From Campylobacterota bacterium (GTDB lineage: Bacteria; Campylobacterota; Campylobacteria; Campylobacterales; Sulfurimonadaceae): 64,000 nucleotides of DNA. Each line of letters opens with the position of its first letter. Position 1 is the first letter of the stretch. Where the stretch lies: NCBI GenBank assembly GCA_040752835.1, contig JBFMGG010000007.1, positions 186,001 through 250,000 on the forward strand. The letters are read 5' to 3'. Position numbers and translations under genes: made by a program. Below are positions 43,696-53,253 of the stretch, piece by piece. A model generated the notes under the pieces. The model did not search any database. It saw only the letters and a list, made by a program, of their open reading frames with translations, and was not told the origin of the DNA.

Positions 43696-44403
43696 GTGGA
43701 ACGGACGCAAACCGCATTGGTCACCGGTGCCGCACAGGGGATCGGGCGTGTTATCGCACGGTTGTTCGTCCAGCGCGGCTGGGAAGTGCTGGGGCTTGAC
43801 TTCAACGCCGAAAGCCTTGCCTCCGCCGCTTCGGCCGAGGGATTCGTGCCGATCGTCTGCGATCTGGCCGATCCCGAAGCGGTCGAAAAAGCTGCCGAAG
43901 GAATCGTATCGCTTGATTTACTCGTAAACAACGCCGCCTACAGTGCGCAGGGCGATCCAAGGATACTTCCGTTGGCCGAATGGAACCGTGTCCTCGCGGT
44001 CAATCTGAGCGCCCCGTTTTTGCTCTCCCGTCTATTGGCCGATAAACTGACCCTGAAAAAAGGATCGATCGTCAACATCGCTTCCACGCGGGCATTGATG
44101 AGCGAACCGTTTACCGAAGCCTACAGCGCGAGCAAGGGGGGATTGCTCAGTCTCACCCATGCGCTCGCCATGAGTCTCTCCCCGGTTCGGGTGAATGCGA
44201 TCAGCCCGGGCTGGATCGAACATGCCCACCCGGGTTCTCTTCGCCAGATCGATCACGATTTTCATCCCTCCGGGCGGGTCGGACGTGCGGAAGACATTGC
44301 CGAAATGGCCTGGTTTTTGGGAAATCAGCAATCGGGGTTTATTACGGGACAGAATTTCGTCGTAGATGGAGGGGTGACCAAAAAAATGGTCTACCCCGAG
44401 TGA
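43696..44403 (+). CDS. Short-chain dehydrogenase/reductase
   Basis: This NAD(P)-dependent Rossmann-fold enzyme has about 235 residues. The coenzyme-binding TGAAQGIGRVIA, the NNAAYS loop, the catalytic Ser in NIASTRA, and the YSASK catalytic Tyr-Lys pair are all present. I prefer the GTG at 43696, placed after AAGGGCGG; an ATG at 43657 inside the OsmC gene is also open and would add 13 residues. The substrate cannot be told from sequence. It is convergent with the HIT gene. Confidence 0.9.
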   Translation: MERTQTALVTGAAQGIGRVIARLFVQRGWEVLGLDFNAESLASAASAEGFVPIVCDLADPEAVEKAAEGIVSLDLLVNNAAYSAQGDPRILPLAEWNRVLAVNLSAPFLLSRLLADKLTLKKGSIVNIASTRALMSEPFTEAYSASKGGLLSLTHALAMSLSPVRVNAISPGWIEHAHPGSLRQIDHDFHPSGRVGRAEDIAEMAWFLGNQQSGFITGQNFVVDGGVTKKMVYPE

Positions 44404-44406
44404 GGG

Positions 44407-44763
44407 TCAGATAAAATCTTTGGGGTCGGCGTCGGCGAAATGGCCCCATTTGAGCTTGGCGCCGCCGAGGAGATGGAAATGGAGGTGTTTGACCTCCTGT
44501 CCGCCGTCCTCACCGATATTGCTGATAATACGGTAACCGCTTTCGTCGATTCCGAGGGTTTTGGCCGTTTCTTGCATAAACGTCCCCATTCTTCCCATAA
44601 CGTCGCCGGGGATCTCTTTGAAACTGTCGTAATGGGCTTTGGGGATCACCAGGACATGGACGGGCGCTTTGGGATTGATATCGTGGAAGGCGTAAAATTC
44701 TTCGTTTTCGGCGACCGCGTTGGAGGGGATCTCTTTCGCGACGATTTTGCAAAAAATACACAT
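44407..44763 (-). CDS. hinT: HIT-family (Hint-like) nucleotide hydrolase
   Basis: This 118-residue histidine-triad protein hydrolyses nucleoside phosphoramidates and related adenylates. The catalytic HLHFHLLGG triad is near residue 98, and CIFCKIVAKEIPS near the start carries the zinc-type cysteines of the Hint group. I chose the ATG at 44763; an in-frame codon 12 residues earlier has no ribosome-binding site, and AGGTTAT precedes the ATG. In Helicobacter this gene also lies next to pheS (from memory). Confidence 0.95.
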   Translation of the reverse strand: MCIFCKIVAKEIPSNAVAENEEFYAFHDINPKAPVHVLVIPKAHYDSFKEIPGDVMGRMGTFMQETAKTLGIDESGYRIISNIGEDGGQEVKHLHFHLLGGAKLKWGHFADADPKDFI

Positions 44764-44787
44764 GGCATAACCTCTTTTTTTCGTCCC

Positions 44788-44793
44788 ATTGTA
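44788..44793 (-). promoter_or_regulatory. -10 element (TACAAT) for hinT
   Basis: Read on the minus strand this is GTGCTACAATGGG, about 25 bases before the hinT ATG. It is supported by motif and position only. Confidence 0.4.
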
Positions 44794-44933
44794 GCACAAG
44801 TTCGCGAGATGAATCCCCCCCTGAAGCTGTTTATAAAAGAGTTTAGAATAGAATATCCCAAAATATTGTCCGTTTTTGCGAAAACGGATACGATGAACCG
44901 TTTATGGAATTTAATTAGGATGGAGACACTGCT

Positions 44934-45926
44934 TTGCAAGAGTGGTACGACGCGATAAAATCGGCCGATACGATTGACAAAATCGAAGAGATTCGGATTG
45001 CCGTTTTCGGTAAAAAAGGGGTAATGAACGCCGAGTTCGCCCGAATGAAAGACCTTGACGATGCGGAAAAAGGCTCTTTTGCCAAAGAACTGAACGTCCA
45101 TAAGGAAGCGTTGAATGCGCTGCTGCTGGACCGCAAACTCTTTTTGGCGATGGAACACCTCGAGGCGACGATGAAAGCCGAAGCGGTCGACGTCAGCCTC
45201 TATTCACCTTCCAGCGAGCGCGGTTCGCTCCATCCCGTCATGGAAACGATGGACCGGATCGTTGAATATTTTCTGGCGATGAATTTTTCGGTGCAGACCG
45301 GGCCGATGGTGGAAGACGACTTCCACAATTTCGAAGCCCTGAATCTTCCCAAATACCACCCCGCGCGCGACATGCAGGATACGTTTTACTTCAAGGATTC
45401 GATGCTGCTGCGTACCCATACCTCTCCGGTACAGATTCGGACGATGCTCTCGCAAAAACCGCCCATCCGGATGATTGCCCCGGGCGCCGTTTTCCGCCGC
45501 GACTACGATTTGACCCACACACCGATGTTCCACCAGGTCGAAGGGCTGGTCGTCGAGGAGGCGGGGAAAGTGTCGTTTGCGAACCTCAAATTCATCCTCG
45601 AAGACTTTCTCAAAACGATGTTCGGAGACGTCGAGGTCCGTTTCCGTCCGAGCTTTTTTCCGTTCACCGAGCCTTCCGCCGAAGTGGATATCAGCTGTAT
45701 TTTCTGCGGCGGGGAAGGGTGCCGCGTCTGTTCGAAAACAGGATGGCTTGAAGTCCTCGGATGCGGTATCGTTGACCCGAATGTCTTTAAGGCGGTCGGT
45801 TACGAAAACGTCAGCGGATACGCCTTCGGCCTCGGGGTCGAGCGGTTCGCGATGCTGATCCACCGGATCGGCGATTTGCGGTCCCTTTTTGAAGGAGATA
45901 CGAGACTATTGGAGCAGTTTAGATGA
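44934..45926 (+). CDS. pheS: Phenylalanyl-tRNA synthetase alpha subunit
   Basis: This 330-residue class II synthetase subunit contains an N-terminal coiled arm, motif 2 ([15 protein letters not shown]), [10 protein letters not shown], and motif 3 [14 protein letters not shown]-like [14 protein letters not shown] near 298. With PheT it charges tRNA-Phe. The start is a TTG, preceded by GGAG at 44920, which gives the usual family N-terminus. The last bases overlap the pheT ATG. Confidence 0.97.
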   Translation: MQEWYDAIKSADTIDKIEEIRIAVFGKKGVMNAEFARMKDLDDAEKGSFAKELNVHKEALNALLLDRKLFLAMEHLEATMKAEAVDVSLYSPSSERGSLHPVMETMDRIVEYFLAMNFSVQTGPMVEDDFHNFEALNLPKYHPARDMQDTFYFKDSMLLRTHTSPVQIRTMLSQKPPIRMIAPGAVFRRDYDLTHTPMFHQVEGLVVEEAGKVSFANLKFILEDFLKTMFGDVEVRFRPSFFPFTEPSAEVDISCIFCGGEGCRVCSKTGWLEVLGCGIVDPNVFKAVGYENVSGYAFGLGVERFAMLIHRIGDLRSLFEGDTRLLEQFR

Positions 45927-48250
45927 TCGTTACGAAGAATTGGTTAAACGAATGGATTGATCTTGGGGGTATCAGTACCGAACACCTCCTCAAAACGTTC
46001 AATGCCATCGGGCTGGAAGTCGACCGCCACGAAACGATCCGCGTCCCTGACGGCGTCGTTATCGGATACGTCGAACAGTGCGAACGCCATCCCGATGCCG
46101 ACAAACTGAGCGTTTGCCAGGTCAACATCGGCTCGGGCGTCCGGCAGATCGTCTGCGGTGCCTCGAACGTTCGTGCGGGAATCCATATCGCGCTCGCGAC
46201 GGTCGGTTCCGAACTTCCCGGCGGACTGAAAATCAAAGCAGCCAAACTTCGCGGCGTCCCTTCGGACGGAATGATCTGTTCGAGTAAAGAGATCGGCCTC
46301 CCTTCGACCGGCGAGGGGATTATGATCCTTGATGGCAGTATCGGGGAACTGGTTCTGGGGAAAAATCTCAACGAGTACCCGCTTTTCAACGACGATCTGA
46401 TCGAAATCGAGTTGACCGCCAACCGAGGCGACTGTCTGAGCATCCGGGGTATCGCCCGCGATCTGCGCGCCGCTTTGAACCGCCCGTTGCGCGAATGCGC
46501 CAAAAACGAGAGTCAGGAACGCCTGGGAATCGGCCGCATTTTGCAGCTCCATCACAACGAAACGTTTGATGCCGACTTGCTTTTCGGGGCCGTCGAGGTC
46601 AAAGAGTTCGATGTCCCTTTCATGATCGTGTTGCGTCTGGCACTGATCGAGGGGGAATATTCGACTCCGGTTGAAGCGGTGTTGCTCTATTCGACCCACA
46701 GCACGGGGGTAATCCTCAGAGCGTACCCGTTTGAAAAATTCGGCGACCACGATACGAAGGGAATCATCACCCTTGATACGGACGAAAACGGCTACACGGC
46801 GCTTTATGGCAAGGAAAAAGTCTCGGTGATCGGCGTTTCGCAGGAGAAAGAGGCCCGCTTCAGTGCCAAAGAGGGGCTGGCAATCATCGAAGCCAGCTAT
46901 ATCGCTCCCGATATCATCTCCAAAAAGATGGGGGAGAAGAAAGTCCCCAGCTGCGCGCACTATTACCGTACATCCCGGGGCAGCGAACCCAAAATCGACA
47001 TGGGGATCGCGTATGCGATGCGTCTGTTCGAAAAATTTTCGTCGTCCCAGGTGTACGGCGGGAATATCGAGCTGCTCTCTTCGTACGAGCCGCGCATCGT
47101 CAGCATGAGCGAAGAAGAGATCGCCTCGTTCATCGGGATGCGCGTCGATAAAACGACGATTACCCAGATTTTCAAAAACCTGGGGATGGAGATCGGCAAG
47201 CCCAAAGGATCGACGTTTGCGATTTCGATTCCGCAGTTTCGCCACGACATCGTGAACAAGCAAGACATCGTCGAAGAGATCGTCCGCATCGTCGGCATCG
47301 ACAACATCCCCTCCAAGCCGCTTTATTTCGCCGAAGCGAACCGTGCGGGCGATGACCTGAACGAATACCGCAAAACGCGGATGTATCGCCATCGCGCCGC
47401 GCAGAGCGGGTTTTACGAATCGGTCCATTTCGTTTTTAACGAACGCACACAGCTTGAAAAATACGGGTTCGTCTGCACCGACGAGTCCAAAGAACTGATC
47501 AACCCGATTACCGCCAATTTCGATACGCTTCGGCCGACCCTTCTGATGGGGCTTTTGAACTCCGCATCGGCGAACGTCAAAGTGAATCAGAAAAAAATTG
47601 CCCTGTTCGAAGCGGGGATGGTGTTCGATGCGGATCGTAAAGAATCCAAGCGTCTAGGGTTTATCGTTTCGGGTGCGGTGCAGGGTGAAAAAGTTGCCAA
47701 TGCCGGCAAGCCCGCCTCCATCGATTTCGCGTCGTTCGTCCAGATGATATCGGACGTGGCGGGTTCGTTTGAACTCGTTTCGCACGTTCCCTCCCATTCC
47801 CTCGCACACCCTTACGTTTGTGCGAAAGTGATGATCGCCGGGGTCGAGGCGGGGGAACTTTTCCGCGTTCACCCCAGTGTGGAGGAAGCGTTCGACCTTC
47901 CGCAGACGTTTATGTGCGAGCTCAAAACCGATCTTCTCCCATACGGCTTGATCCAGGCGCAGCCGTACTCGAAGTACCAGGCGTCGTATCGCGATTTGAG
48001 CATCGTCGTTTCGAAAGAGACGGCGTACGAAACGATCAAAAATGTCATTGAAAAACACGTCTCCCCTCAGGTCCGTCGGTTCTATCCCGTCGACCGCTAC
48101 GTCTCCGAAGCGCTGGGTGACCAGATGAGCCTGACGCTGCGGTTTGTTCTGCAGTCGGAGGAAAAGACGCTGGAAGAGGAAGATATCACCGCCGCGATGG
48201 AATGGGTGCTGGACGGTTTGAAAAACGAACTCGGGGTAAGCTTGCGATGA
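45923..48250 (+). CDS. pheT: Phenylalanyl-tRNA synthetase beta subunit
   Basis: This 775-residue partner of PheS has an N-terminal tRNA-binding OB domain (about 40-150), B3/B4 editing regions, a core repeat domain and a C-terminal ferredoxin-like anticodon-binding domain (about 685-775, ending [20 protein letters not shown]). It overlaps pheS by four bases and aroA by four. Confidence 0.97.
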   Translation: MIVTKNWLNEWIDLGGISTEHLLKTFNAIGLEVDRHETIRVPDGVVIGYVEQCERHPDADKLSVCQVNIGSGVRQIVCGASNVRAGIHIALATVGSELPGGLKIKAAKLRGVPSDGMICSSKEIGLPSTGEGIMILDGSIGELVLGKNLNEYPLFNDDLIEIELTANRGDCLSIRGIARDLRAALNRPLRECAKNESQERLGIGRILQLHHNETFDADLLFGAVEVKEFDVPFMIVLRLALIEGEYSTPVEAVLLYSTHSTGVILRAYPFEKFGDHDTKGIITLDTDENGYTALYGKEKVSVIGVSQEKEARFSAKEGLAIIEASYIAPDIISKKMGEKKVPSCAHYYRTSRGSEPKIDMGIAYAMRLFEKFSSSQVYGGNIELLSSYEPRIVSMSEEEIASFIGMRVDKTTITQIFKNLGMEIGKPKGSTFAISIPQFRHDIVNKQDIVEEIVRIVGIDNIPSKPLYFAEANRAGDDLNEYRKTRMYRHRAAQSGFYESVHFVFNERTQLEKYGFVCTDESKELINPITANFDTLRPTLLMGLLNSASANVKVNQKKIALFEAGMVFDADRKESKRLGFIVSGAVQGEKVANAGKPASIDFASFVQMISDVAGSFELVSHVPSHSLAHPYVCAKVMIAGVEAGELFRVHPSVEEAFDLPQTFMCELKTDLLPYGLIQAQPYSKYQASYRDLSIVVSKETAYETIKNVIEKHVSPQVRRFYPVDRYVSEALGDQMSLTLRFVLQSEEKTLEEEDITAAMEWVLDGLKNELGVSLR

Positions 48251-49524
48251 CGAAAGCGAAAGTCCATCCGGTCCACTCCTTCGCGTTCAAGAGCAACGCG
48301 ATCGCGCCCGACAAATCGATTTCGCACCGATGCGCCATGTTCGCCGTTCTGGCCGAAGGGGAGAGTAAGGTCCGCAATTTTCTCCGTGCCGAGGACACCC
48401 TCAATACCCTCAAAATCGTCGGTCATCTGGGGGCGGATATCCTGGATGAGGGAGAAACCATCACGATCCGCTCCAACGGGATAAAAGAGACGAGCGAAAT
48501 CCTTGACTGCGGGAACTCCGGGACGGGGATGCGGCTGTTTTGCGGCCTCCTCTCTTCGGCGGAGGGGCATTTTGTCCTCACCGGTGACGAGTATCTCAAA
48601 CGCCGCCCGATGAAACGGGTGACCCAGCCGCTGCGCTCCATCGGTGCGAAGCTCGACGGACGCAACAACGGTGACCTGGCTCCCCTTTCGATCCGGGGCG
48701 CGTCGCTCAAATCGTTCGATTATACATCTCCGGTCGCATCGGCGCAGGTCAAAAGCGCCATGATGCTCGCAGCGCTCCGTTCAGACGGTGTCTGCACATT
48801 CCGTGAGCCGGAACTGAGCCGTGACCACACCGAACGGATGTTGCGGGGGATGGGGGCACGCATCGAGGTAAACGGCCTTGAGACCAAAATATGGCCTTTG
48901 GAAAAACCGCTTTCGCCGCTGGATATCCGTGTGCCTGCCGATCCTTCCAGCGCTTTTTTCTTCGCCGTAGCGGCGGCGATCGTCCCCGGGGCATCGGCCC
49001 TGATCGAAGGGGTCACCCTCAACCCGACCCGTATCGAAGCGTTTAAAGTATTGGAAAAAATGGGGGCCAAGATCACCTATACCCTCACCGACGAGCGGTA
49101 CGAGCCGATCGGCAACATTCGCGTCGAGTACGCCCCTCTTAAAACCGTTACCGTCGAGGAAAACATTGCGTGGCTCATCGACGAGCTCCCGGCTCTTTCT
49201 GTGGCCATGGCGTGCGCGGAAGGGAAAAGCGTCGTCAAAAATGCCGAAGAACTTCGGGTCAAAGAGTCCGACCGGATTAAAACGGTGGTTGATAACCTGA
49301 ACCTCTGCGGCATCGAAACCGAAGAGTATCCCGACGGCTATGCGGTGATCGGCGGAGAGCTCAAATCCGCCACCGTGAACAGTTACGGCGACCATCGGAT
49401 CGCCATGAGTTTCCTGATTGCGGGGCTGAGATGCGGGATGGAGGTCGAAGACGTCGAATGCATCAATACCTCCTTCCCTAACTTCTTTGAGCTCCTCGGC
49501 ACTTTTGCGAAGGTAGAACGATGA
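48247..49524 (+). CDS. aroA: 3-phosphoshikimate 1-carboxyvinyltransferase (EPSP synthase)
   Basis: AroA adds enolpyruvyl from PEP to shikimate-3-phosphate on the route to aromatic amino acids. The 425-residue protein has [17 protein letters not shown] near the start, [17 protein letters not shown] near 85, and [15 protein letters not shown] near 337. I chose the ATG overlapping the pheT stop; the open frame continues 15 codons upstream inside pheT without a start signal. Confidence 0.97.
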   Translation: MTKAKVHPVHSFAFKSNAIAPDKSISHRCAMFAVLAEGESKVRNFLRAEDTLNTLKIVGHLGADILDEGETITIRSNGIKETSEILDCGNSGTGMRLFCGLLSSAEGHFVLTGDEYLKRRPMKRVTQPLRSIGAKLDGRNNGDLAPLSIRGASLKSFDYTSPVASAQVKSAMMLAALRSDGVCTFREPELSRDHTERMLRGMGARIEVNGLETKIWPLEKPLSPLDIRVPADPSSAFFFAVAAAIVPGASALIEGVTLNPTRIEAFKVLEKMGAKITYTLTDERYEPIGNIRVEYAPLKTVTVEENIAWLIDELPALSVAMACAEGKSVVKNAEELRVKESDRIKTVVDNLNLCGIETEEYPDGYAVIGGELKSATVNSYGDHRIAMSFLIAGLRCGMEVEDVECINTSFPNFFELLGTFAKVER

Positions 49525-50351
49525 AAATCGAGCTGGCCGAAAGTTACGGATTCTGTTTCGGTGTGAAACGGGCGATCAAAATTGCCGAAGAAAACCGCAA
49601 CTCTTCCACCTATGGCCCGCTTATTCATAATGCCAACGAGATCGCGCGACTCAAAAACGATTTTAACGTCGCGTTGAGCGAAAATCTCGATACCTTCAAA
49701 GCCGGAGATACTGCCGTCATTCGAACCCACGGTATTCCCAAAGAAGAACTTGCCCTCCTGAACCGCCGCAACGTGAACGTCGTCGATGCGACGTGTCCTT
49801 ACGTTACCAAGCCCCAGCAAATCGTCGAGGAGATGAGTACTCAGGGGTACGATATCGTCATTTTCGGAGACGAAGCCCACCCCGAGATCAAAGGGGTCAA
49901 AAGCTATGGTGTGGGCAACGTATTCGTCATCAACGCTCCCGAGGAGATCGATGCGCTTAAACTGCGCGAAAAAGTGGCCACCGTCGCACAGACGACCCGC
50001 AAGATCGAAGATTACCGACAAATCGTCGGAAAGCTGATGGAAACGCACAAGGAGGTGCGGGTATTCAACACGATCTGCAACGCGACGTTCGACAACCAGG
50101 ATGCCGTACGCGCATTGGCCCAAAAAGCCGACGTGATGGTGATCATCGGCGGCAAAAACTCTTCGAACACCAAACAGCTCTACGCCATTTCCAAAGAATT
50201 CTGCCCTGACAGTTATCATATCGAGAGCAAAGACGATCTCGAGCCCGGCTGGTTCAGCGGAAAAGAGTTCTGCGGGATCAGCGCGGGAGCTTCGACACCT
50301 GATTGGATCATCGACGAAGTTGTCGAAGCGATCGAGCATCTTCGCCGATAG
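49521..50351 (+). CDS. ispH: 4-hydroxy-3-methylbut-2-enyl diphosphate reductase
   Basis: IspH (LytB) is the last enzyme of the MEP isoprenoid pathway and uses a 4Fe-4S cluster. Its three ligand cysteines are present: Cys in [11 protein letters not shown] (about 12), [12 protein letters not shown] (about 95) and [11 protein letters not shown] (about 191). The 276-residue length is typical. It overlaps aroA by four bases. In related genomes rpsA usually follows directly; here the two-partner secretion pair lies in between. Confidence 0.97.
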   Translation: MKIELAESYGFCFGVKRAIKIAEENRNSSTYGPLIHNANEIARLKNDFNVALSENLDTFKAGDTAVIRTHGIPKEELALLNRRNVNVVDATCPYVTKPQQIVEEMSTQGYDIVIFGDEAHPEIKGVKSYGVGNVFVINAPEEIDALKLREKVATVAQTTRKIEDYRQIVGKLMETHKEVRVFNTICNATFDNQDAVRALAQKADVMVIIGGKNSSNTKQLYAISKEFCPDSYHIESKDDLEPGWFSGKEFCGISAGASTPDWIIDEVVEAIEHLRR

Positions 50352-50526
50352 ATTTCCGTTCCCCTCTTTTTCCTTCACGAGAAACGTATCCGTACTTTGT
50401 TGTCTGAGTGTCGATACACGTACCGCTGCAACGTCCGTACAACAAAACTGCAACACATTTGCAACTCTATCGTCGGATAATTCCACCACAGGGTAATACA
50501 CCCGAATAATCATACAAGAGGATTCA

Positions 50527-50595
50527 ATGATGAAGGGCAATCCGGATTAAAGTTCGCGTTTTCGTATTCTCAAAGGTGGAAAAATATCGCTTGTC
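50527..50595 (+). other. Severed signal-peptide start of the TpsA gene
   Basis: A normal start (AAGAGG, then ATG ATG at 50527 and 50530) opens a seven-codon frame (MMKGNPD) closed by TAA at 50548-50550. The same frame then runs on without another stop for 898 codons. Reading past the TAA gives a basic n-region (SSRFRILKGGK) joined to a hydrophobic core and a cleavage site, all expected of a TpsA signal peptide. The TAA thus splits one gene rather than ending a short one. Confidence 0.75.
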
Positions 50596-53244
50596 GTGTC
50601 GGCATTGCTTGCAGGATCGAGCATCGCGTACGCCGCACCAAGCGGAGGCACCGTAACGACAGGCAGCGCAACCATCAGCCAAAACGGCAGCGTTACCACC
50701 ATCAGCCAGTCTACCAACAAGGCCTCGATCAACTGGCAGGATTTCAGCATCGGCAAGAGTGAAACGGTCAACTTCGTACAGCCTTCCGCCGCCTCGGTTA
50801 CGCTCAACCGTGTCATCGGGACCAACCGTTCTCTTATCGAAGGGGCAATGAACGCGAACGGACAGGTATTCCTCATCAACCCTAACGGGATTTTATTCGC
50901 CAACGGCGCACAAATCAATGTGGGGGGGATCGTAGCCTCTACGCTCAATATTACCGATGCGAACTTCCAATCAGGCAACTATGTCTTCGAAGGTAACAGC
51001 CAGAATTCGGTCCTCAACATGGGAACGATTACAGCTGGCAACGGCGGTTACGTGGCAATGATGGGTAAAACCGTAGCCAATGAAGGGACCATCGTTGCGA
51101 CGATGGGGAACGTACAGATGGCGTCAGGCGAAAAGATCAGCCTCAATCTCAACGGCAACTCTCTCGTAAAGCTGACCATCGATCAGGGAACGATGGATGC
51201 CCTGGTAGAGAATAAAGGGCTTATCAAAGCCGACGGAGGTCAAGTCTACCTGACCACCCAGGCGCTCAACACCATCCTGGACGGAATGGTGAACAATACC
51301 GGGATCATCGAAGCGCAGACACTCGAAGACGTGACGGGCAAGGTCGTTCTTTTCGCTCACGGCGGGACGGCGGATATCGGCGGGACGATCAAAGCCGAAG
51401 GGGGATTCGTCGAAACGTCCGGGAAAGAGTTTACTATTGCCGACGGGACAACGGTGAAAGCCGGAGAATGGTTGATCGATCCGGTCAACATAACGATCGA
51501 TTCAACACTTGCATCGGCCATTGAAACAGGCTTGGCCGGCGGTAATGTCAAAATTACGACCGATACGACAGATGGCACTCGCTTGGATACAACAAGCGGA
51601 GAAAGCGGTACGGATGGAAATATCAATGTTAATTCGGCCATTACATGGTCATCAAACAATACGTTGACCCTTTCGGCATACAACAACATCAATGTCAACG
51701 AAAATATCACCCATACGGGTACTTCGGCCGGCGGAATTATTTTTCTCTACGGGCAGGGAAGCAGTGATGGAGGCAGCAGTGCCTACAGCGTCGCGGGAGG
51801 CAAGACGGTTACCTCTCCGTCGATCCAATGGCGCAAGGGAAGTGACCTGGCCGGGACCCGTTATGCCGTTGTCAACGGAGATGTTTTTCTCGGTGGAAAA
51901 TACATTGAAATCGGGATCAACCTGGCATCGGGAGGAAAATTCGGAACGACAAGCAAACCCAGCCTGTTCTTCGGGCGTCAAAGCGGTGCAGGCGTAGGGA
52001 TGACGGGGGATGCTGACGGTTTCGGAACGGGGAGCGATCTTCGCATCGACTATTTTTTACCCGGTTCACCGTATGAAGCGTTTTCGGCACAGTACGAAAT
52101 CGGCGGGACACCTACCACGGCAACAAATTTCGTATCGTCGGGCAATTCCGGAACGATCGTTTTGTCTCCTTTGGATTCAAGCGGTGTGATGGAAGCCGTT
52201 GTGACGACGACATTAGGCGGAAATCTCAAAACTGAACAAACGATTACTCTTGGAAAAGATAATAAGTATTTTAACAATGAGGTTAAATTGACGAACGTCG
52301 GAGCAACGGCCTTGGAAGACGTTACGTTCATCCGCAGTTTTGACCCTGACAATACTGTCGATATGGGCGGAAGTTATACCACGATCCAAAAAATAGATCA
52401 GAAAGTCTCGGCCGGCGATTCGGCTACGGTTGTCAGTGCGACAAGCCAGGCCGGCGATGCTTATGCGATTGCTTCCGGCGGCAATCAGTCCAAAATTATT
52501 TATTATACGACCGACAGTCGTGCCAACGTCGGTTACGGTTCCCCGTTTTTCGGCGGAACGGTAGCCAATATGCTGTCAACTGCGGCGACACAGTCCAAAG
52601 GGGATACCGCTACGGGCGACCGCGGTATCGGAATCATCCTTGAAGCAGGGAACCTTGCGACCGGGGGAAGCGCAACATTTAACTATCTGACGTCGCTCGA
52701 TAACCGCGAAATGAGCACCATTCTCAGCGAACTGAATGTTGCCGGAGGAGCTTCGACTCCTACTCCGGCTCCGGTGCAGGAAACGACTACAAATTCTGCA
52801 TCGGAAAAACAGGCTAAAAACGTTGTTACGACAATCGTAAATTCGACCGTTGCCCCTGCCGTGCCGGTCGTGCAATCTCCCGCAACGATGCCACAGCCGA
52901 TTTCGGTACAGACACAGGCGCAAAACACCGCATTGCTTAAAACGATCATTCCGCAAAACGGTTCGGGTATCGGAAACTCTTTCGGTTTGGTCGGGACAAG
53001 CGAGGGGACGACTCCGGTTCAGACGGTAACGATGGAACAGCTTCAGACGGCCGCTACGGTACAGGGAACCGGCGATATCCGCGTACCGCTGGCCAACGAC
53101 AGCCTGGTCGAATTGGTAAACGGGGGACTGAACCTTCCCAAAGGGGTCAGCCAGGAGTTTTACGTCGTTGCGGACAACGCTGTGAGCGGAAGCGGGAACA
53201 ACGGAATGAACGTTGAGCCGAACAATGAAAATGAGAAAAGATAA
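50596..53244 (+). CDS. TpsA adhesin of a two-partner secretion system (haemagglutinin N-terminal domain)
   Basis: This frame has 882 residues from the first start codon (GTG) after the TAA. Residues 16-235 form the TPS secretion domain, with NWQDFSIGKSETVNF, NRVIGTNRSLIEG and the hallmark NPNGIL at 95-100, as in FhaB and HMW1. A second domain at about 430-715 (FFGRQSGAGVGMTGDADGFG, RSFDPDNTVDMGGS) recalls a domain seen in other large exported proteins. The C-terminal tail is Ala/Thr/Gln-rich and lacks a membrane anchor. The tpsB gene follows nine bases after the stop. From the GTG the basic part of the signal peptide would be lost, so export needs readthrough of the TAA or another start. Confidence 0.85.
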   Translation: MSALLAGSSIAYAAPSGGTVTTGSATISQNGSVTTISQSTNKASINWQDFSIGKSETVNFVQPSAASVTLNRVIGTNRSLIEGAMNANGQVFLINPNGILFANGAQINVGGIVASTLNITDANFQSGNYVFEGNSQNSVLNMGTITAGNGGYVAMMGKTVANEGTIVATMGNVQMASGEKISLNLNGNSLVKLTIDQGTMDALVENKGLIKADGGQVYLTTQALNTILDGMVNNTGIIEAQTLEDVTGKVVLFAHGGTADIGGTIKAEGGFVETSGKEFTIADGTTVKAGEWLIDPVNITIDSTLASAIETGLAGGNVKITTDTTDGTRLDTTSGESGTDGNINVNSAITWSSNNTLTLSAYNNINVNENITHTGTSAGGIIFLYGQGSSDGGSSAYSVAGGKTVTSPSIQWRKGSDLAGTRYAVVNGDVFLGGKYIEIGINLASGGKFGTTSKPSLFFGRQSGAGVGMTGDADGFGTGSDLRIDYFLPGSPYEAFSAQYEIGGTPTTATNFVSSGNSGTIVLSPLDSSGVMEAVVTTTLGGNLKTEQTITLGKDNKYFNNEVKLTNVGATALEDVTFIRSFDPDNTVDMGGSYTTIQKIDQKVSAGDSATVVSATSQAGDAYAIASGGNQSKIIYYTTDSRANVGYGSPFFGGTVANMLSTAATQSKGDTATGDRGIGIILEAGNLATGGSATFNYLTSLDNREMSTILSELNVAGGASTPTPAPVQETTTNSASEKQAKNVVTTIVNSTVAPAVPVVQSPATMPQPISVQTQAQNTALLKTIIPQNGSGIGNSFGLVGTSEGTTPVQTVTMEQLQTAATVQGTGDIRVPLANDSLVELVNGGLNLPKGVSQEFYVVADNAVSGSGNNGMNVEPNNENEKR

Positions 53245-53253
53245 GGATCTGCG

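Noticed and set aside
45944-47428. A 494-codon minus-strand frame opposite pheT
   Set aside because: PheT is unmistakable on the plus strand, and the antisense product has no family pattern.
50396-50446. 8-bp inverted repeat TTTGTTGT / ACAACAAA before the tpsA start
   Set aside because: The arms are 35 bases apart and low in complexity. It could be chance, and no known regulator site matches it.
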